Notes: generated by a model not told the origin, from the sequence alone. A DNA stretch of 64,000 nucleotides from Bordetella genomosp. 10 (GCF_002261225.1 NZ_NEVM01000005.1:2976001-3040000), one strand, 5' to 3'; positions 1 to 8,555 are shown, counted from the first letter of the stretch. Numbers and translations are program-made.

Positions 1-689
1 ATGATGGCGACGGCGAAGGCCTTCAGGCCCAGCACCGCGCCCATGGTGGCGCCGGTCAGGGTGAGCGGCGCGATGAGCACGCCCGCGAAGGACGCGGTCA
101 GCGAGGACAGCGCGTACGAGAAGGTGATGACCAGCCCCGTGTTGATCCCCATCAGGCCGGCGGCGTCGCGGTCGTTGGAGGTGGCGACGAAGGCCTTGCC
201 GTGGATGGACTTGCGGTTGAAGAGCTCCACCAGCAGCATCATGGCCAGCGCGCCGAACACCACCAGCAGCTCCATGGGCAGCACGTTGGCGCCGGCCAGC
301 TTGATGGGCGCGACCGGCAGCGGCGAGGGAAAGGGCAGGTCGTCGCGGCCCCAGACGTTTTCCGCGACGTTGCGGAAAATGATGCCCAGCGCGATGGTGG
401 CCATGATCCAGCCGAACTCGGACCGCGTCTTGATGGCGGGCCGCACGGCGATGCGCTCCACCACCGCGCCCTGGATGAAACCGAAGACGCAGACGATGGG
501 CACCATCAGCCAGTAGTTGACGCCCAGTCCCACCAGGGTCAGGCCGACCAGCGCGCCCAGCATCAGGGCTTCGCCCTGGCCGAAGTTCAGCGTGCCGGAG
601 GTGGCGAAGGTGAGTTGATAGCCGAAGGCGATGACCGCGTAGATCATGCCCAGCGCGATCCCGCTGTAGATGAGTTGCAAGAGAATCAT
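1..689 (-). CDS. livH: Branched-chain amino-acid ABC transporter permease (LivH type), 3' end cut by window edge
   Basis: This is an inner-membrane permease subunit of a branched-chain amino-acid type (HAAT) ABC importer. The visible 229 residues run from an ATG at 689. They are hydrophobic helices opening with an amphipathic start (MILLQLIYSGIALGMIYA), followed by the FNFGQGE-like segment (LNFGQGEALMLG) typical of LivH-family permeases. The gene continues beyond base 1, so the C-terminus is missing. It lies downstream of and in the same direction as the binding protein at 825-2057, so the two probably share an operon. The true substrate is unknown: family members also carry amides, urea or aromatic compounds. 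Confidence 0.9.
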   Translation of the reverse strand, partial: MILLQLIYSGIALGMIYAVIAFGYQLTFATSGTLNFGQGEALMLGALVGLTLVGLGVNYWLMVPIVCVFGFIQGAVVERIAVRPAIKTRSEFGWIMATIALGIIFRNVAENVWGRDDLPFPSPLPVAPIKLAGANVLPMELLVVFGALAMMLLVELFNRKSIHGKAFVATSNDRDAAGLMGINTGLVITFSYALSSLTASFAGVLIAPLTLTGATMGAVLGLKAFAVAI

Positions 690-726
690 CGGATTTTCCG
701 CGAAGAAACCCATCCCCCGCCCGGCC

Positions 727-761
727 GGCGCCGCATCCCGGAAATTCCGGTGCGCGGCGCC
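727..761 (-). other. Intercistronic stem-loop between binding protein and permease
   Basis: The 135-bp spacer holds a 35-bp inverted repeat. The outer arms GGCGCCGC/GCGGCGCC and the inner arms CCGGAA/TTCCGG flank a one-base loop, with small internal loops between the arms. There is no U-tract behind it on the minus strand, so it is not a classical terminator. In ABC operons such a hairpin after the binding-protein gene can protect that transcript from 3' decay or partly attenuate the permease genes, giving more binding protein than permease. That role is inferred. Confidence 0.55.
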
Positions 762-824
762 TGGGCGGGGGGCTGCTTACTGCCTGGCCTTGGTACGGCC
801 TTTGCCTGGTCTTGCTTCGCCGGC

Positions 825-2057
825 CTATTTCGACGTGGCTGCCGACGCGCTGCTGTCCTTCTTGCGCGGCTGGGCGGTGGTCTTCAGGTCGTCCGGATAG
901 GCGTAGACCACGCGGCCGTCCTTGACCTCGCCGAACACCACCAGGTTGGGCGTGATGGCGTCGTGGTCGTCGTGCGTGAACGGATGGTCGTAGGTCATGA
1001 CCACGCCTTCCACCGGCGTCTTCAGGTCTTCCAGCGCGGCGCGCACCTTGGGACCGTCGGTCGAGTTGGCCTGGGTGATGGCCGCCGCCAGCAGGTAGAT
1101 GGAGTCATAGCCCTGCGCCGCCGACACCGGCGAATCGATGCGGTTGTTCTTGGGCTTGAACTTGGCCAGGTAGGCGTCGATGAAGGCCTTGCGCTTGGGC
1201 GTGTTGGGTTCCTGGATGAAGGTCTGCGGCATGCGCGCGCCGGCGCCGTTGGGGCCGGCATTGTCGATGTAGTTGGCCATCGACAGCGTCCAGCTTCCGA
1301 CGATGGGCACCTTCCAGCCCAGCTTGGCCATGCCGTTGGCGATCTGCGCCAGCTCGGGGCCGATGCCGTAGGTCAGCACGGCCTGGGCGCCCGCCTCCTT
1401 GGACTTCAACAACTGGGCCGTCATGTCGACGTCCTTGATGTTGAATTTTTCCGTCGCCACGGCCTTCACGCCCTTGGCGGCCAGGGCCTTCTCCAGGTCC
1501 TCGCGGCCCAGTTGGCCGTAGTTGGTGGAGTCCGCCAGGATCGCCACCTTCTTGTAGCCGCTGCGGACCACGGCTTCCTCGACGATCATCGGCGCCTGGA
1601 TGCTGTCGTTGGCGGCGTTGCGGAAGACGTAGTTGTCGGGATACTGCGGCGGCTTGAACTGGTGCGTAATGATGCTGCCGGTGGCGACGTTGTTGAAGAC
1701 GGGAATCTTCGCATCCTGGAAGAAGCGCTGCGAAGCCAGCGCCACGCCGGTGTTGATGTAGCCGACGACGGCAGCGACCTGCTCCTTGTTGATCAGCTCC
1801 TGCGCGATCTGCACGCCGCGCTCGTTCTTGGCCTCGTCGTCGCGCTCGATCAGGACCAGTTGGCGTCCCAGCACGCCGCCGTTCTTGTTGATTTCCTCCG
1901 CGGCCAGGCGCACGCCGTCGCGCATGCTGACGCCCATCGAGGAAGACCCGCCGGTGTAAGGACCGCTGACGCCGATCTTGATGGGATCGGCGGCGTGGGC
2001 GCCCCCTGCGCAAGCCAGGGCCACGGCGCCGACGAGCAGCTTGATGCGATGATTCAT
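825..2057 (-). CDS. Branched-chain amino-acid type ABC transporter substrate-binding protein
   Basis: This periplasmic type-I binding protein of the LivJ/LivK family has 410 residues. The start at 2057 is chosen because AAAGGAGAC precedes it and it gives a clean signal peptide (residues 1-22, ending GGAHA). The mature protein begins DPIKIGVSGPYTGGSS, the usual first strand and ligand loop of the family. It then shows the repeated Rossmann-like lobes, including the AAEEINKNGGVLGRQL segment. A longer in-frame extension up to 2183 has no signal-like features and is rejected. It is the first gene of the operon feeding the permease at 1-689. The substrate cannot be assigned from sequence. Confidence 0.93.
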   Translation of the reverse strand: MNHRIKLLVGAVALACAGGAHAADPIKIGVSGPYTGGSSSMGVSMRDGVRLAAEEINKNGGVLGRQLVLIERDDEAKNERGVQIAQELINKEQVAAVVGYINTGVALASQRFFQDAKIPVFNNVATGSIITHQFKPPQYPDNYVFRNAANDSIQAPMIVEEAVVRSGYKKVAILADSTNYGQLGREDLEKALAAKGVKAVATEKFNIKDVDMTAQLLKSKEAGAQAVLTYGIGPELAQIANGMAKLGWKVPIVGSWTLSMANYIDNAGPNGAGARMPQTFIQEPNTPKRKAFIDAYLAKFKPKNNRIDSPVSAAQGYDSIYLLAAAITQANSTDGPKVRAALEDLKTPVEGVVMTYDHPFTHDDHDAITPNLVVFGEVKDGRVVYAYPDDLKTTAQPRKKDSSASAATSK

Positions 2058-2306
2058 TAATGTCTCCTTTATGATTTTTACTGCGTAGGACCGCTTGATT
2101 CTTGAGACTTTCCTGCCTGCCTGGATCGCTTGCCCGAAACGGTATTGCGCGGGCATGCAGCACCCGGGACGCGCGATCGGCAAGCCTCGCGCGCCGGCGG
2201 ATGTATCGCTGGTGTTCTGGTCTCCCTACTCGTCTTCTTCTGATCGGTGCGCCCGCATGTGCATCGTTCCCGGCGGGGAAATCGATGGGCGGCCGCCTTG
2301 GTGTAA

Positions 2307-2335
2307 ATGATAGTGACAGTGCGGCGAGGGCTCAA
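2307..2335 (-). promoter_or_regulatory. Candidate sigma-70 promoter for the ABC operon
   Basis: On the minus strand TTGAGC (2335-2330) and TATCAT (2312-2307) are separated by exactly 17 bp. This would start transcription near 2300 and leave a leader of about 240 nt before the binding-protein ATG. The rest of the 420-bp gap (2058-2478) shows no convincing gene, only a short GCGCAGGGA direct repeat near 2450-2475. Confidence 0.4.
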
Positions 2336-2478
2336 TGGCGCGCGCACTAGGGATTGCCCGCGTCGCCGCAAGCTTCGCGTAAGTTGCGATGCAGGAAGGG
2401 GGAGGAAGGCCCGAATCGGGGCGGTTCGCGCGTGTTTTTACGGGACGCGCAGCGCAGGGATGCGAAGCGCAGGGACCC

Positions 2479-3114
2479 CTAGGCCACCCGCAACAGCAGG
2501 CGCAGCGCCATGCCGGCCATGACGACCGCGATGCCGCCGTCCAGCACCCGCCAGATGCGGGCGTCGCGCAGCAAGGGCGCGGCCAGGCGCGCGCCGCCGC
2601 CGAGAATCAGCAGCCACAGCACGCTGGCGCAGACGGCGCCGGCGGCGAAGGCCACGCTGGCCGCGCCGAAGTTGTGCGCCAGCGCGCCGACCAGCGCCAT
2701 GTCCAGCCAGAAATGCGGATTGAGCAGGGTGAAGGCCAGCGCGCCCAGCACCGCGCCGCGCCGAGTATGCGCCACCCGCGCGGCCGGCGCCAGGCCATCG
2801 CCCGCGCGCAGGGCGCGCCGCGCCGAACGCCAGGCGTAGAACGCCAGGAAGGCCGCGCCGCCCCAGCCCAGCACGGGCATCAGCCAGGGCGCCTGCTGGT
2901 CCAGGGCGCGCAAGCCCAGCGCGCTGGCGAAGATGACGACGGCATCGGACAGCCCGCAGACCAGCAGCACGCTGGGAAGATGCGCGCGCATCAGGCCCTG
3001 GCGCAGGATGAAGGCGCTCTGCGCGCCCACGGCGGCGAACAGGCCCAGCCCGGTGAGCAGGCCGGCGAGCCAGGCGTGCAGATCGAAAAAGGAGGAGGCG
3101 GCAATCGTGGACAT
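2479..3114 (-). CDS. argO: LysE/ArgO-family amino-acid exporter
   Basis: This inner-membrane exporter of basic amino acids belongs to the LysE/ArgO/RhtB superfamily. The 211 residues contain about six hydrophobic helices. The first carries the family hallmark GLGLFAAVGAQSAFILRQGL (roughly residues 21-40), and a second hallmark is LLNPHFWLDM. The gene is divergent from an ArgP-like LysR regulator, the same arrangement as argO-argP and lysE-lysG, in which arginine or lysine overload induces export. Its promoter should lie in the AT-rich stretch 3141-3185. Whether lysine, arginine or both are exported is not visible. Confidence 0.9.
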   Translation of the reverse strand: MSTIAASSFFDLHAWLAGLLTGLGLFAAVGAQSAFILRQGLMRAHLPSVLLVCGLSDAVVIFASALGLRALDQQAPWLMPVLGWGGAAFLAFYAWRSARRALRAGDGLAPAARVAHTRRGAVLGALAFTLLNPHFWLDMALVGALAHNFGAASVAFAAGAVCASVLWLLILGGGARLAAPLLRDARIWRVLDGGIAVVMAGMALRLLLRVA

Positions 3115-3141
3115 GGACGTGATTCTGGCGCTGCCGGCGTC

Positions 3142-3156
3142 ATTAGTTAAGCTAAT
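3142..3156. promoter_or_regulatory. Probable ArgP/LysR operator (palindrome in AT-rich promoter)
   Basis: ATTAGTTAAGCTAAT has interrupted palindromic arms (ATTAG/CTAAT) and fits the LysR T-N11-A rule. It lies 27 bp upstream of the exporter start, inside an unusually AT-rich stretch (3141-3185) between exporter and regulator. This is where an ArgP-type activator would bind to switch on export. Confidence 0.55.
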
Positions 3157-3311
3157 TTTGTTTAGGTATATTTAGAGTTTCTAATGTCGTGGCATGATGG
3201 GCGCCTGGCGGCATTCCCGGTCCAGGGAACTCCGGCGGCGTTCCTGCGACTCATCTGTCGCCCTGTCCCGCTAAGAAGCTTATTCATCCCGATACAGCGA
3301 ACCCCTCACCC

Positions 3312-3360
3312 TGAACCTCGCACCTTGAAACCCCGCACCGTGAGCCTCGTCCCGTGAACC
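3312..3360 (+). repeat. Degenerate tandem repeat (period 14-15 bp) overlapping the argP start
   Basis: Units beginning TGAACCTCG, TGAAACCCC, TGAGCCTCG and TGAACCTCG start at 3312, 3326, 3341 and 3355, a spacing of 14, 15 and 14 bp. A weaker unit precedes them near 3299. The GTG start codon of the regulator (3354) falls in the junction of the last unit. Confidence 0.6.
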
Positions 3361-4310
3361 TCGATTACGCCCAAGTCCGCGCCCTGGCGGCGGTGATCCG
3401 CGAGGGCAGCTTCGACCGCGCCGCGCAGGCGCTGAACGTCACGCCCTCGGCCATTTCGCAGCGGATCCGCGCGCTGGAAGACCGCACCGGCCGCCTGCTG
3501 GTGCAGCGGACCATTCCCGCCGTCGCCACCGCCGACGGCCAGGTCATCGTGCAATATGCGGAGCAGACGGCCCTGCTGGAGCACGACGCGCTGGCCCGGC
3601 TGGGCATGCTGGCCGACGATATGCCGCGGGCCACGCTGCCGGTGGCGGTGAACCACGACAGCCTGGAAACCTGGTTCATGGACGCCGCCATCCGGTTTTC
3701 CAGCGGCGTTACGAACGAAGCGGCCAACGGGGTGCTCAGCAGCCATCAGGTCACGCTGGACCTGCGCGCCGAGGACCAGGACCACACCGCCGCCCTGCTG
3801 CGCAACGGCACCGTGCTGGGCGCCGTCACCGCGCTCTCCGAGCCGGTGCAGGGTTGCCGCCTGCATGCCCTGGGCAGCATGCGCTACGTCGCCACCTGCA
3901 GCCCCGACTTCCATCGCCGCCATTTCGCCGGCGGCGTCAACGCGCAATCGCTGGGGCAGGCGCCGGTGCTGGTCTACAACCGCAAGGACGCGATGCAGGC
4001 CCGCTTCGCGCGCAAGATCATGGGCGACATTCCCTGGCAGCCGCCCGTCTGGTGGCTGCCTTCGGCGCGCGCCTTCGTCCAGGCCTCGCTGGCGGGCCTG
4101 GGCTGGACGATGAATCCGCTGGCCCTGATCCAGAAGGAACTGGACGACGGCGCCCTGGTGCCCTTGCGGGCCCGCGCCTATGAAGACACGCCGCTGTACT
4201 GGCAACACTGGCGGGTAAACTCGGACACCATGTCGGCCCTCACCGACGCCGTGCTCGCCGCCTCCCGCAACCTCATCCGCCGGAGCCGGCCCGAGCCGCG
4301 CGGCGCCTGA
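3354..4310 (+). CDS. argP: LysR-family regulator of the ArgP (IciA) type
   Basis: This DNA-binding transcriptional activator of 318 residues has an N-terminal winged helix-turn-helix around residues 16-37 (GSFDRAAQALNVTPSAISQR), then the linker helix and a periplasmic-binding-like effector domain. Sequence character (LDYAQVRALAAVIREGSF) and the divergent LysE exporter both point to ArgP/LysG, which senses lysine or arginine. The start is a GTG without a clear Shine-Dalgarno, lying in a tandem repeat. No in-frame ATG occurs before the helix-turn-helix, so the GTG is needed to keep that domain. Confidence 0.9.
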   Translation: MNLDYAQVRALAAVIREGSFDRAAQALNVTPSAISQRIRALEDRTGRLLVQRTIPAVATADGQVIVQYAEQTALLEHDALARLGMLADDMPRATLPVAVNHDSLETWFMDAAIRFSSGVTNEAANGVLSSHQVTLDLRAEDQDHTAALLRNGTVLGAVTALSEPVQGCRLHALGSMRYVATCSPDFHRRHFAGGVNAQSLGQAPVLVYNRKDAMQARFARKIMGDIPWQPPVWWLPSARAFVQASLAGLGWTMNPLALIQKELDDGALVPLRARAYEDTPLYWQHWRVNSDTMSALTDAVLAASRNLIRRSRPEPRGA

Positions 4311-4332
4311 CCCCAAACCAGGAGACCACCTC

Positions 4333-4896
4333 ATGACCTTACGCAAATACGTCCTCGCCGCCGCCTTGGCGCTGGCCGCCCACGGCGCCGCGCACGCGCA
4401 CGATTTCAAGGCCGGCGCCATCGAGATCGACGATCTCTGGATGCGGGCCACGGCGCCGGGCCAGTCCGTCGGCGGCGGCTATATGGAAATCGACAACGAC
4501 GGCAAGCAGGCCGACCGCCTGCTGTCGATCACCTCGCCCATCGCCGACAGCGTGGAAATGCATGAGACGCGCACCGAGAACGGCGTGTCCAGCATGCGCG
4601 CCACCGGTCCCGTGACCATTCCGCCGGACAGCGAGATCAAGTTCGCGCCGGGCGGCTACCACCTGATGTTCCTCAAGCTCAAGCAGCCGCTGAAGCAGGG
4701 CGACGAGATCCCCGCCACGCTGGTGTTCGAGCACGCCGGCGCGGTCGACGTGAGGTTCAAGGTGAAGCCCATCGGCTATAAGGCAGGAAGCGGCGGCGCC
4801 ATGAACCACGACATGGGGCATGGGATGGGGGACATGGGCAACATGGGGAATATGGGCAGCATGCCCGGCATGAATCACGGCACGATGCAACGCTGA
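4333..4896 (+). CDS. Periplasmic copper chaperone PCu(A)C with Met/His-rich tail
   Basis: This 187-residue protein carries Cu(I) in the periplasm and helps load the CuA centre of cytochrome oxidase. A signal peptide covers residues 1-22 (ending AHA). The full ligand signature H-X10-M-X21-H-X-M is present as H77, M88, H110 and M112. The last 35 residues are rich in Met, His and Gly (MGHGMGDMGNMGNMGSM) and probably bind further copper. GGAGACC precedes the ATG. It follows argP by 22 bp in the same direction, but a functional link is not evident. No oxidase or SCO gene is in the window. Confidence 0.93.
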   Translation: MTLRKYVLAAALALAAHGAAHAHDFKAGAIEIDDLWMRATAPGQSVGGGYMEIDNDGKQADRLLSITSPIADSVEMHETRTENGVSSMRATGPVTIPPDSEIKFAPGGYHLMFLKLKQPLKQGDEIPATLVFEHAGAVDVRFKVKPIGYKAGSGGAMNHDMGHGMGDMGNMGNMGSMPGMNHGTMQR

Positions 4897-4945
4897 TGCC
4901 GGTCCCGGCCGCTGACCGGATACGCCGGATACGCCGGGCGCGCGC

Positions 4946-5071
4946 TCAGCCCTCGTCGCCGAGGACATAGGCCAGCAGGCAGGGATGCTGCGCCATGCTC
5001 GACCGGCAATCGTCCAGCATCAAGGCGATGAGGACCTTCTCGCGCCCCCGTCTTTCCTCCGGGCTGGACAC
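4946..5071 (-). CDS. Small hypothetical protein (41 aa)
   Basis: A GTG-initiated frame of 41 residues ends EKVLIALMLDDCRSSMAQHP followed by CLLAYVLGDEG. An in-frame stop lies three codons upstream of the GTG. Support for coding is the strongly G/C-ended third codon positions (most of the 41 codons) and a protein-like, helix-forming composition. I do not recognise the family. It could be a real small gene or the 3' remnant of a longer lost gene. It is convergent with the copper chaperone and lies downstream of yggS in the same direction, with a tandem repeat between. Confidence 0.4.
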   Translation of the reverse strand: MSSPEERRGREKVLIALMLDDCRSSMAQHPCLLAYVLGDEG

Positions 5072-5088
5072 GGCCTTCGTTCACTGAA

Positions 5089-5137
5089 TGCCGGGCACTA
5101 TACGTTGCCGGGCACTACGCGTTGCCGGCTCTACACC
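5089..5137. repeat. Degenerate tandem repeat, period 17 bp
   Basis: Units TGCCGGGCACTATACGT (5089-5105) and TGCCGGGCACTACGCGT (5106-5122) are followed by a third, diverged unit from 5123. A separate 9-bp doublet (CCGGATACG twice) lies at 4917-4935. Both are in the spacer between the copper chaperone and yggS. Confidence 0.6.
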
Positions 5138-5153
5138 TCGGAAACCGAAAGCC

Positions 5154-5960
5154 TCAGACCGCCGGGTAATCGCGCGCGCCAAAGAGCGCGCTGCCGATGC
5201 GGACCTCGGTCGCGCCTTCCTCGATGGCCAGTTCGAAATCGCCGCTCATGCCCATGGACAACCGGTCCAGGCCGCCCCGGTCGCCCTCGGCGCGCCAGGA
5301 CGCGGCGGCCAGGCCGGCGGCGCGCGCCGCATCGCGCAATTCGCGCAAGCGGCGGAAGCAGGCGCGCACCGCCTGCTCGTCGTCGCTGTTCACCGCCAGC
5401 GTCATCAGGCCGCGCACCCGCAGGCTGGGATAGTCCGCCGCCAAGACGCGCAGGAAGTCCAGCAAGGCGTCGCCGTCCAGGCCGAACTTGGACGGTTCGT
5501 CAGACGTCTTGACCTGGACCAGCACGTCCAGCACGCGGCCTTCCGGACGCAGCCGGCGCTCCAGCGCCTGCGCCAGGTCCAGGCGGTCCAGGGATTGCAC
5601 TTCGGCGGCCAGGGCGGCGGCGTCCTTGGCCTTGTTGGTCTGCAAGTGGCCGATCACCACCCAATCGATCGGGCAATCGGCCAATAGCGGCGCCTTCTCG
5701 CGCACCTCCTGCATCCGGCTTTCGCCGAAACGGCGCAAGCCGTGGGCGGCGGCCTCGCGTATCAGGCCGGCGCCGAAGGTCTTGCTGACCGGCAGCAGCG
5801 CGACCTCGGCGGGATCGCGGCCCGCGCGGCGGCAGGCGTCATCGATGCGCGCCCGGATGGCGGCGAGGCGGGCGGCGAAATCGTCGGCGGAATGGTTGAT
5901 GGGATCCCTGACGGAATCATTGGCGGAATCATTGGCGGAATGGTTGGCGCAATCAGGCAT
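5154..5960 (-). CDS. yggS: YggS/PLPBP-family pyridoxal-phosphate homeostasis protein
   Basis: This cytoplasmic protein has the fold-III (alanine-racemase N-terminal) barrel. It binds PLP without a known catalytic reaction and buffers B6 vitamers. It is 268 residues from the ATG at 5960. The PLP lysine is K60 in LLPVSKT, and the family motif GHLQTNKAK and the C-terminal LSMGMSGDFELAI phosphate-binding segment are present. The family is usually about 230 residues. The extra 25-30 N-terminal residues come from an in-frame 12-bp tandem repeat (NHSANDSANDS). The start could therefore be further in, near the first family-like residues FAARLAAIRARI. It is divergent from the aminotransferase at 6158. 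Confidence 0.92.
   Translation of the reverse strand: MPDCANHSANDSANDSVRDPINHSADDFAARLAAIRARIDDACRRAGRDPAEVALLPVSKTFGAGLIREAAAHGLRRFGESRMQEVREKAPLLADCPIDWVVIGHLQTNKAKDAAALAAEVQSLDRLDLAQALERRLRPEGRVLDVLVQVKTSDEPSKFGLDGDALLDFLRVLAADYPSLRVRGLMTLAVNSDDEQAVRACFRRLRELRDAARAAGLAAASWRAEGDRGGLDRLSMGMSGDFELAIEEGATEVRIGSALFGARDYPAV
5889..5953. repeat. 12-bp degenerate tandem repeat forming the yggS N-terminus
   Basis: GGAAT-containing units occur at 5889, 5913, 5925 and 5937 and a degenerate one at 5949 (consensus GGCGGAATCATT). The period of 12 bp is in frame, so it is read as repeated Asn-(His/Asp)-Ser-Ala residues at the start of YggS. Confidence 0.6.
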
Positions 5961-6157
5961 GGCGGCAGGCAAGTACCTTCGGTTCTACTTTCAGTTCCCT
6001 TCTAGTTTAGAATCCCCGATGCCCGGCAAGCCATGCCTGCCGCGGCGGTCGTGGGACCGGCCAGCCGGCGACACGCGCGCCGCATTGCCCGCGCCGGGAC
6101 GTCGTACGCAGTTTGGCCCGCCTCAGGCGGATCATCGTCCTTCCCGAAGCGACCACC

Positions 6158-7402
6158 ATGCCGTCCTCCACCGTGCCCGAATACGCGTTCGCGGCACCTT
6201 TCACGCATCCGCCCGTCTCCCCCATCCGCCGTCTGGTGCCTTATGCCAGCCGCCCCGGCACCATCTCGATGGCGGGCGGCTATCCCGCCCAGGAATTGTT
6301 CGACGTCGCCGGCCTGAACGCGGCCGCCGCCAACGTCGGCGCCCGGCTGGCCGATTGCCTCCAGTATTCGAACATCGAGGGCCAGGCCAGCCTGCGCCAC
6401 GCGCTGGCCGCCCTCTCGGCGCGGCGCGGCATCTCCTGTGACCCCGACACCGAACTGGCCGTGACCGGCGGTTCGCAACAGGCGCTGGCGCTGCTGGCGC
6501 GCGTCATGCTGCAACCGGGAGACGTCGCCTTCGTCGAAAGCCCGGGTTTCCCCAATTCGGCCCAGACCATGCGCCACACCGGCGCCACGGTGCTCACCGT
6601 GCCGTCCGGCCCGGAGGGCGTGGACGTGGAGGCGCTGGCGCGCATGGCCGAAATCCACAAGCCCAAGCTGGTCAGCGTGGTCGCCACCTTCTCCAACCCC
6701 TGCGGCGCCACGCTCACGCGCGAGAAGCGGCTGCGCCTGCTGGCGCTGGCGGTGGAACACCGCTTCCTGCTGGTCGAGGACGACCCCTACGGCGAACTGC
6801 GCTTCACCGGCGAGGCGGTGCCGCCCATCCTGGCCCTGGCCACGGGCGAGGCGCGCAACTGGGCCGCGTACATTTCCAGCATGTCCAAGACCATGGCGCC
6901 CGGCCTGCGCATCGGCTGGATGGTCGCGCCGCCCGAAGTGCGCCGCCGCTGCACCGGCGCCAAGGCCGCCGACGACATGGCCTGCTCGGCCTGGATCCAG
7001 GAAATCGTCGCGCAATACCTGGGCGACGGCGCCTACGACCGCCACGTGCCGCGCATCCGCGAGGCCTATGGATCGCGCTGCGCCGCCCTGGGCGACGCCC
7101 TGCGCGAACACATGGGCGGGGAAATCGCCTTCCTGCAGCCGCAGGGCGGCATGTTCTGCTGGGGCCGGCTGACCGGCGCCGTCGACAGCACCCGCCTGCT
7201 GCCCTACGCCATCGAGCACGAGATCGTCTACGTGCCGGGCAATGCGTTCTACGGCGACCCGGCGCAGGCCGACACGCAGGCCATGCGCCTTTCCTTCGCC
7301 ACCATGAACGAGGCGCAGATCGCCGAGGGCATCGTCCGCCTGCGCCGCGCCCTGCGGGCCTGCGAGGCCAACGAGCCCGTGTCCATCGCATTGGCGGCGT
7401 AA
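6158..7402 (+). CDS. PLP-dependent aminotransferase, class I/II (AAT fold I)
   Basis: This 414-residue fold-type I aminotransferase resembles the LysN/2-aminoadipate and MocR-catalytic-domain group, but it has no N-terminal helix-turn-helix. Key elements from the ATG at 6158 are NPCG (about 180-183), DDPYGEL (about 208-214), the Schiff-base lysine K244 in SSMSKTMAPGLRIGW, and the substrate-carboxylate arginine in the C-terminal MRLSFA. The amino donor is not determinable. An upstream TTG at 6113 would add 15 residues without family similarity. The gene is divergent from yggS. Confidence 0.85.
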   Translation: MPSSTVPEYAFAAPFTHPPVSPIRRLVPYASRPGTISMAGGYPAQELFDVAGLNAAAANVGARLADCLQYSNIEGQASLRHALAALSARRGISCDPDTELAVTGGSQQALALLARVMLQPGDVAFVESPGFPNSAQTMRHTGATVLTVPSGPEGVDVEALARMAEIHKPKLVSVVATFSNPCGATLTREKRLRLLALAVEHRFLLVEDDPYGELRFTGEAVPPILALATGEARNWAAYISSMSKTMAPGLRIGWMVAPPEVRRRCTGAKAADDMACSAWIQEIVAQYLGDGAYDRHVPRIREAYGSRCAALGDALREHMGGEIAFLQPQGGMFCWGRLTGAVDSTRLLPYAIEHEIVYVPGNAFYGDPAQADTQAMRLSFATMNEAQIAEGIVRLRRALRACEANEPVSIALAA

Positions 7403-7493
7403 GGCAGAGGCAGGCCGGCGCCGTCGTCCACGAGGATTGCACGGAGGCCGGCCGCGCGCGGCGCAAAGCCGGCATCGGCCGGCGCGGGCGCCG

Positions 7494-8555
7494 TCAGTCC
7501 ACCTGGACCACCGGCTCGCCCGCCGCCATCTCGCCCACCACGGCGGCGCCGTCGAAGCCTTGCTGGGCCAGCGTCTTCATCACCGCATCCACCGCCTCCG
7601 GCGCGCAGGCGACCAGCAGCCCGCCGGAGGTCTGCGGATCGGTGAGCAAGGCGCGGGCGACGTCGTCGATGCCCGCGCCCAGCCGGATCGACGCGCCATA
7701 GGATGCCCAGTTGCGCCCGGACGCGCCGGTCACGTAGCCGTCGCGCGCCAGCTCCCGCACATCGGGCAGCCACGGCAAGCCGGCCAGGCGCAGGCGCGCC
7801 GTCAGGCCCGCGCCGCGCGCCATTTCCAGGGTATGGCCGAGCAGGCCGAAGCCGGTGACGTCCGTGATGGCGTGCACGCCGTCCAGGGCCGCCAGGGCCG
7901 GCCCGGGGGTATTCAGGCGCGTGGTGCTGGCGATCATGGCGCGGTAGCCGGCCTCGTCCAGGTGATTCTTCTTCAGCGCCGCCGACAGCACGCCCACGCC
8001 CAGCGGCTTGCTCAGGACCAGCACGTCGCCGGCCCGGGCGTCGGCGTTGCGCTTCACGCGATCGGGATGCACCAGGCCCATGGCGGCCAGGCCGTAGATG
8101 GGTTCGACCGAGTCGATGGTGTGGCCGCCCGCGACGGGAATGCCGGCCTGGGCGCACACGTCCTGGCCGCCCTTCAGGATCTGCGCGATGGTCTCGGGCG
8201 CCAGCACGTTGACCGGCATGCCGACGATGGCGAGCGCCATGATGGGAACGCCGCCCATGGCGTACACGTCGGACAGCGCATTGGTCGCGGCGATGCGGCC
8301 GAAGTCGTAGGGATCGTCGACGATGGGCATGAAGAAATCCGTGGTCGCGATCAGCGCCTGCTCGTCGTTCAGCCGGTAGACGGCGGCGTCGTCGGCGGTC
8401 TCGGTGCCCACCATCAGCCGCGGATGGGCCATGGCCGGGCCGAAGCGCGCCAGCAGGTCGGACAGCACGCCGGGCGCGATCTTGCAGCCGCAGCCGCCGC
8501 CGTGGGACAGGGAAGTGAGCCGGGGCGCGGCGCCGGCTTGGGCGTCTTGTGTCAT
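7494..8555 (-). CDS. selD: Selenide, water dikinase
   Basis: SelD makes selenophosphate from selenide and ATP for selenocysteine tRNA and selenouridine synthesis. The product has 353 residues from the ATG at 8555, with GGAG 8 nt upstream. The catalytic pair lies in SHGGGCGCKIAP: C22 and K25 correspond to C17 and K20 of the E. coli enzyme. The active site is therefore the cysteine form, not selenocysteine. AIR-synthase-like N- and C-terminal halves follow, with TDVTGFGLLGH intact. No selA, selB or tRNA-Sec is visible within the window, so the pathway partner must be elsewhere. Confidence 0.96.
   Translation of the reverse strand: MTQDAQAGAAPRLTSLSHGGGCGCKIAPGVLSDLLARFGPAMAHPRLMVGTETADDAAVYRLNDEQALIATTDFFMPIVDDPYDFGRIAATNALSDVYAMGGVPIMALAIVGMPVNVLAPETIAQILKGGQDVCAQAGIPVAGGHTIDSVEPIYGLAAMGLVHPDRVKRNADARAGDVLVLSKPLGVGVLSAALKKNHLDEAGYRAMIASTTRLNTPGPALAALDGVHAITDVTGFGLLGHTLEMARGAGLTARLRLAGLPWLPDVRELARDGYVTGASGRNWASYGASIRLGAGIDDVARALLTDPQTSGGLLVACAPEAVDAVMKTLAQQGFDGAAVVGEMAAGEPVVQVD

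Noticed and set aside
1..516. Plus-strand open frame at the left edge
   Set aside because: It is antisense to the LivH permease; the minus-strand translation is a clear membrane protein of that family.
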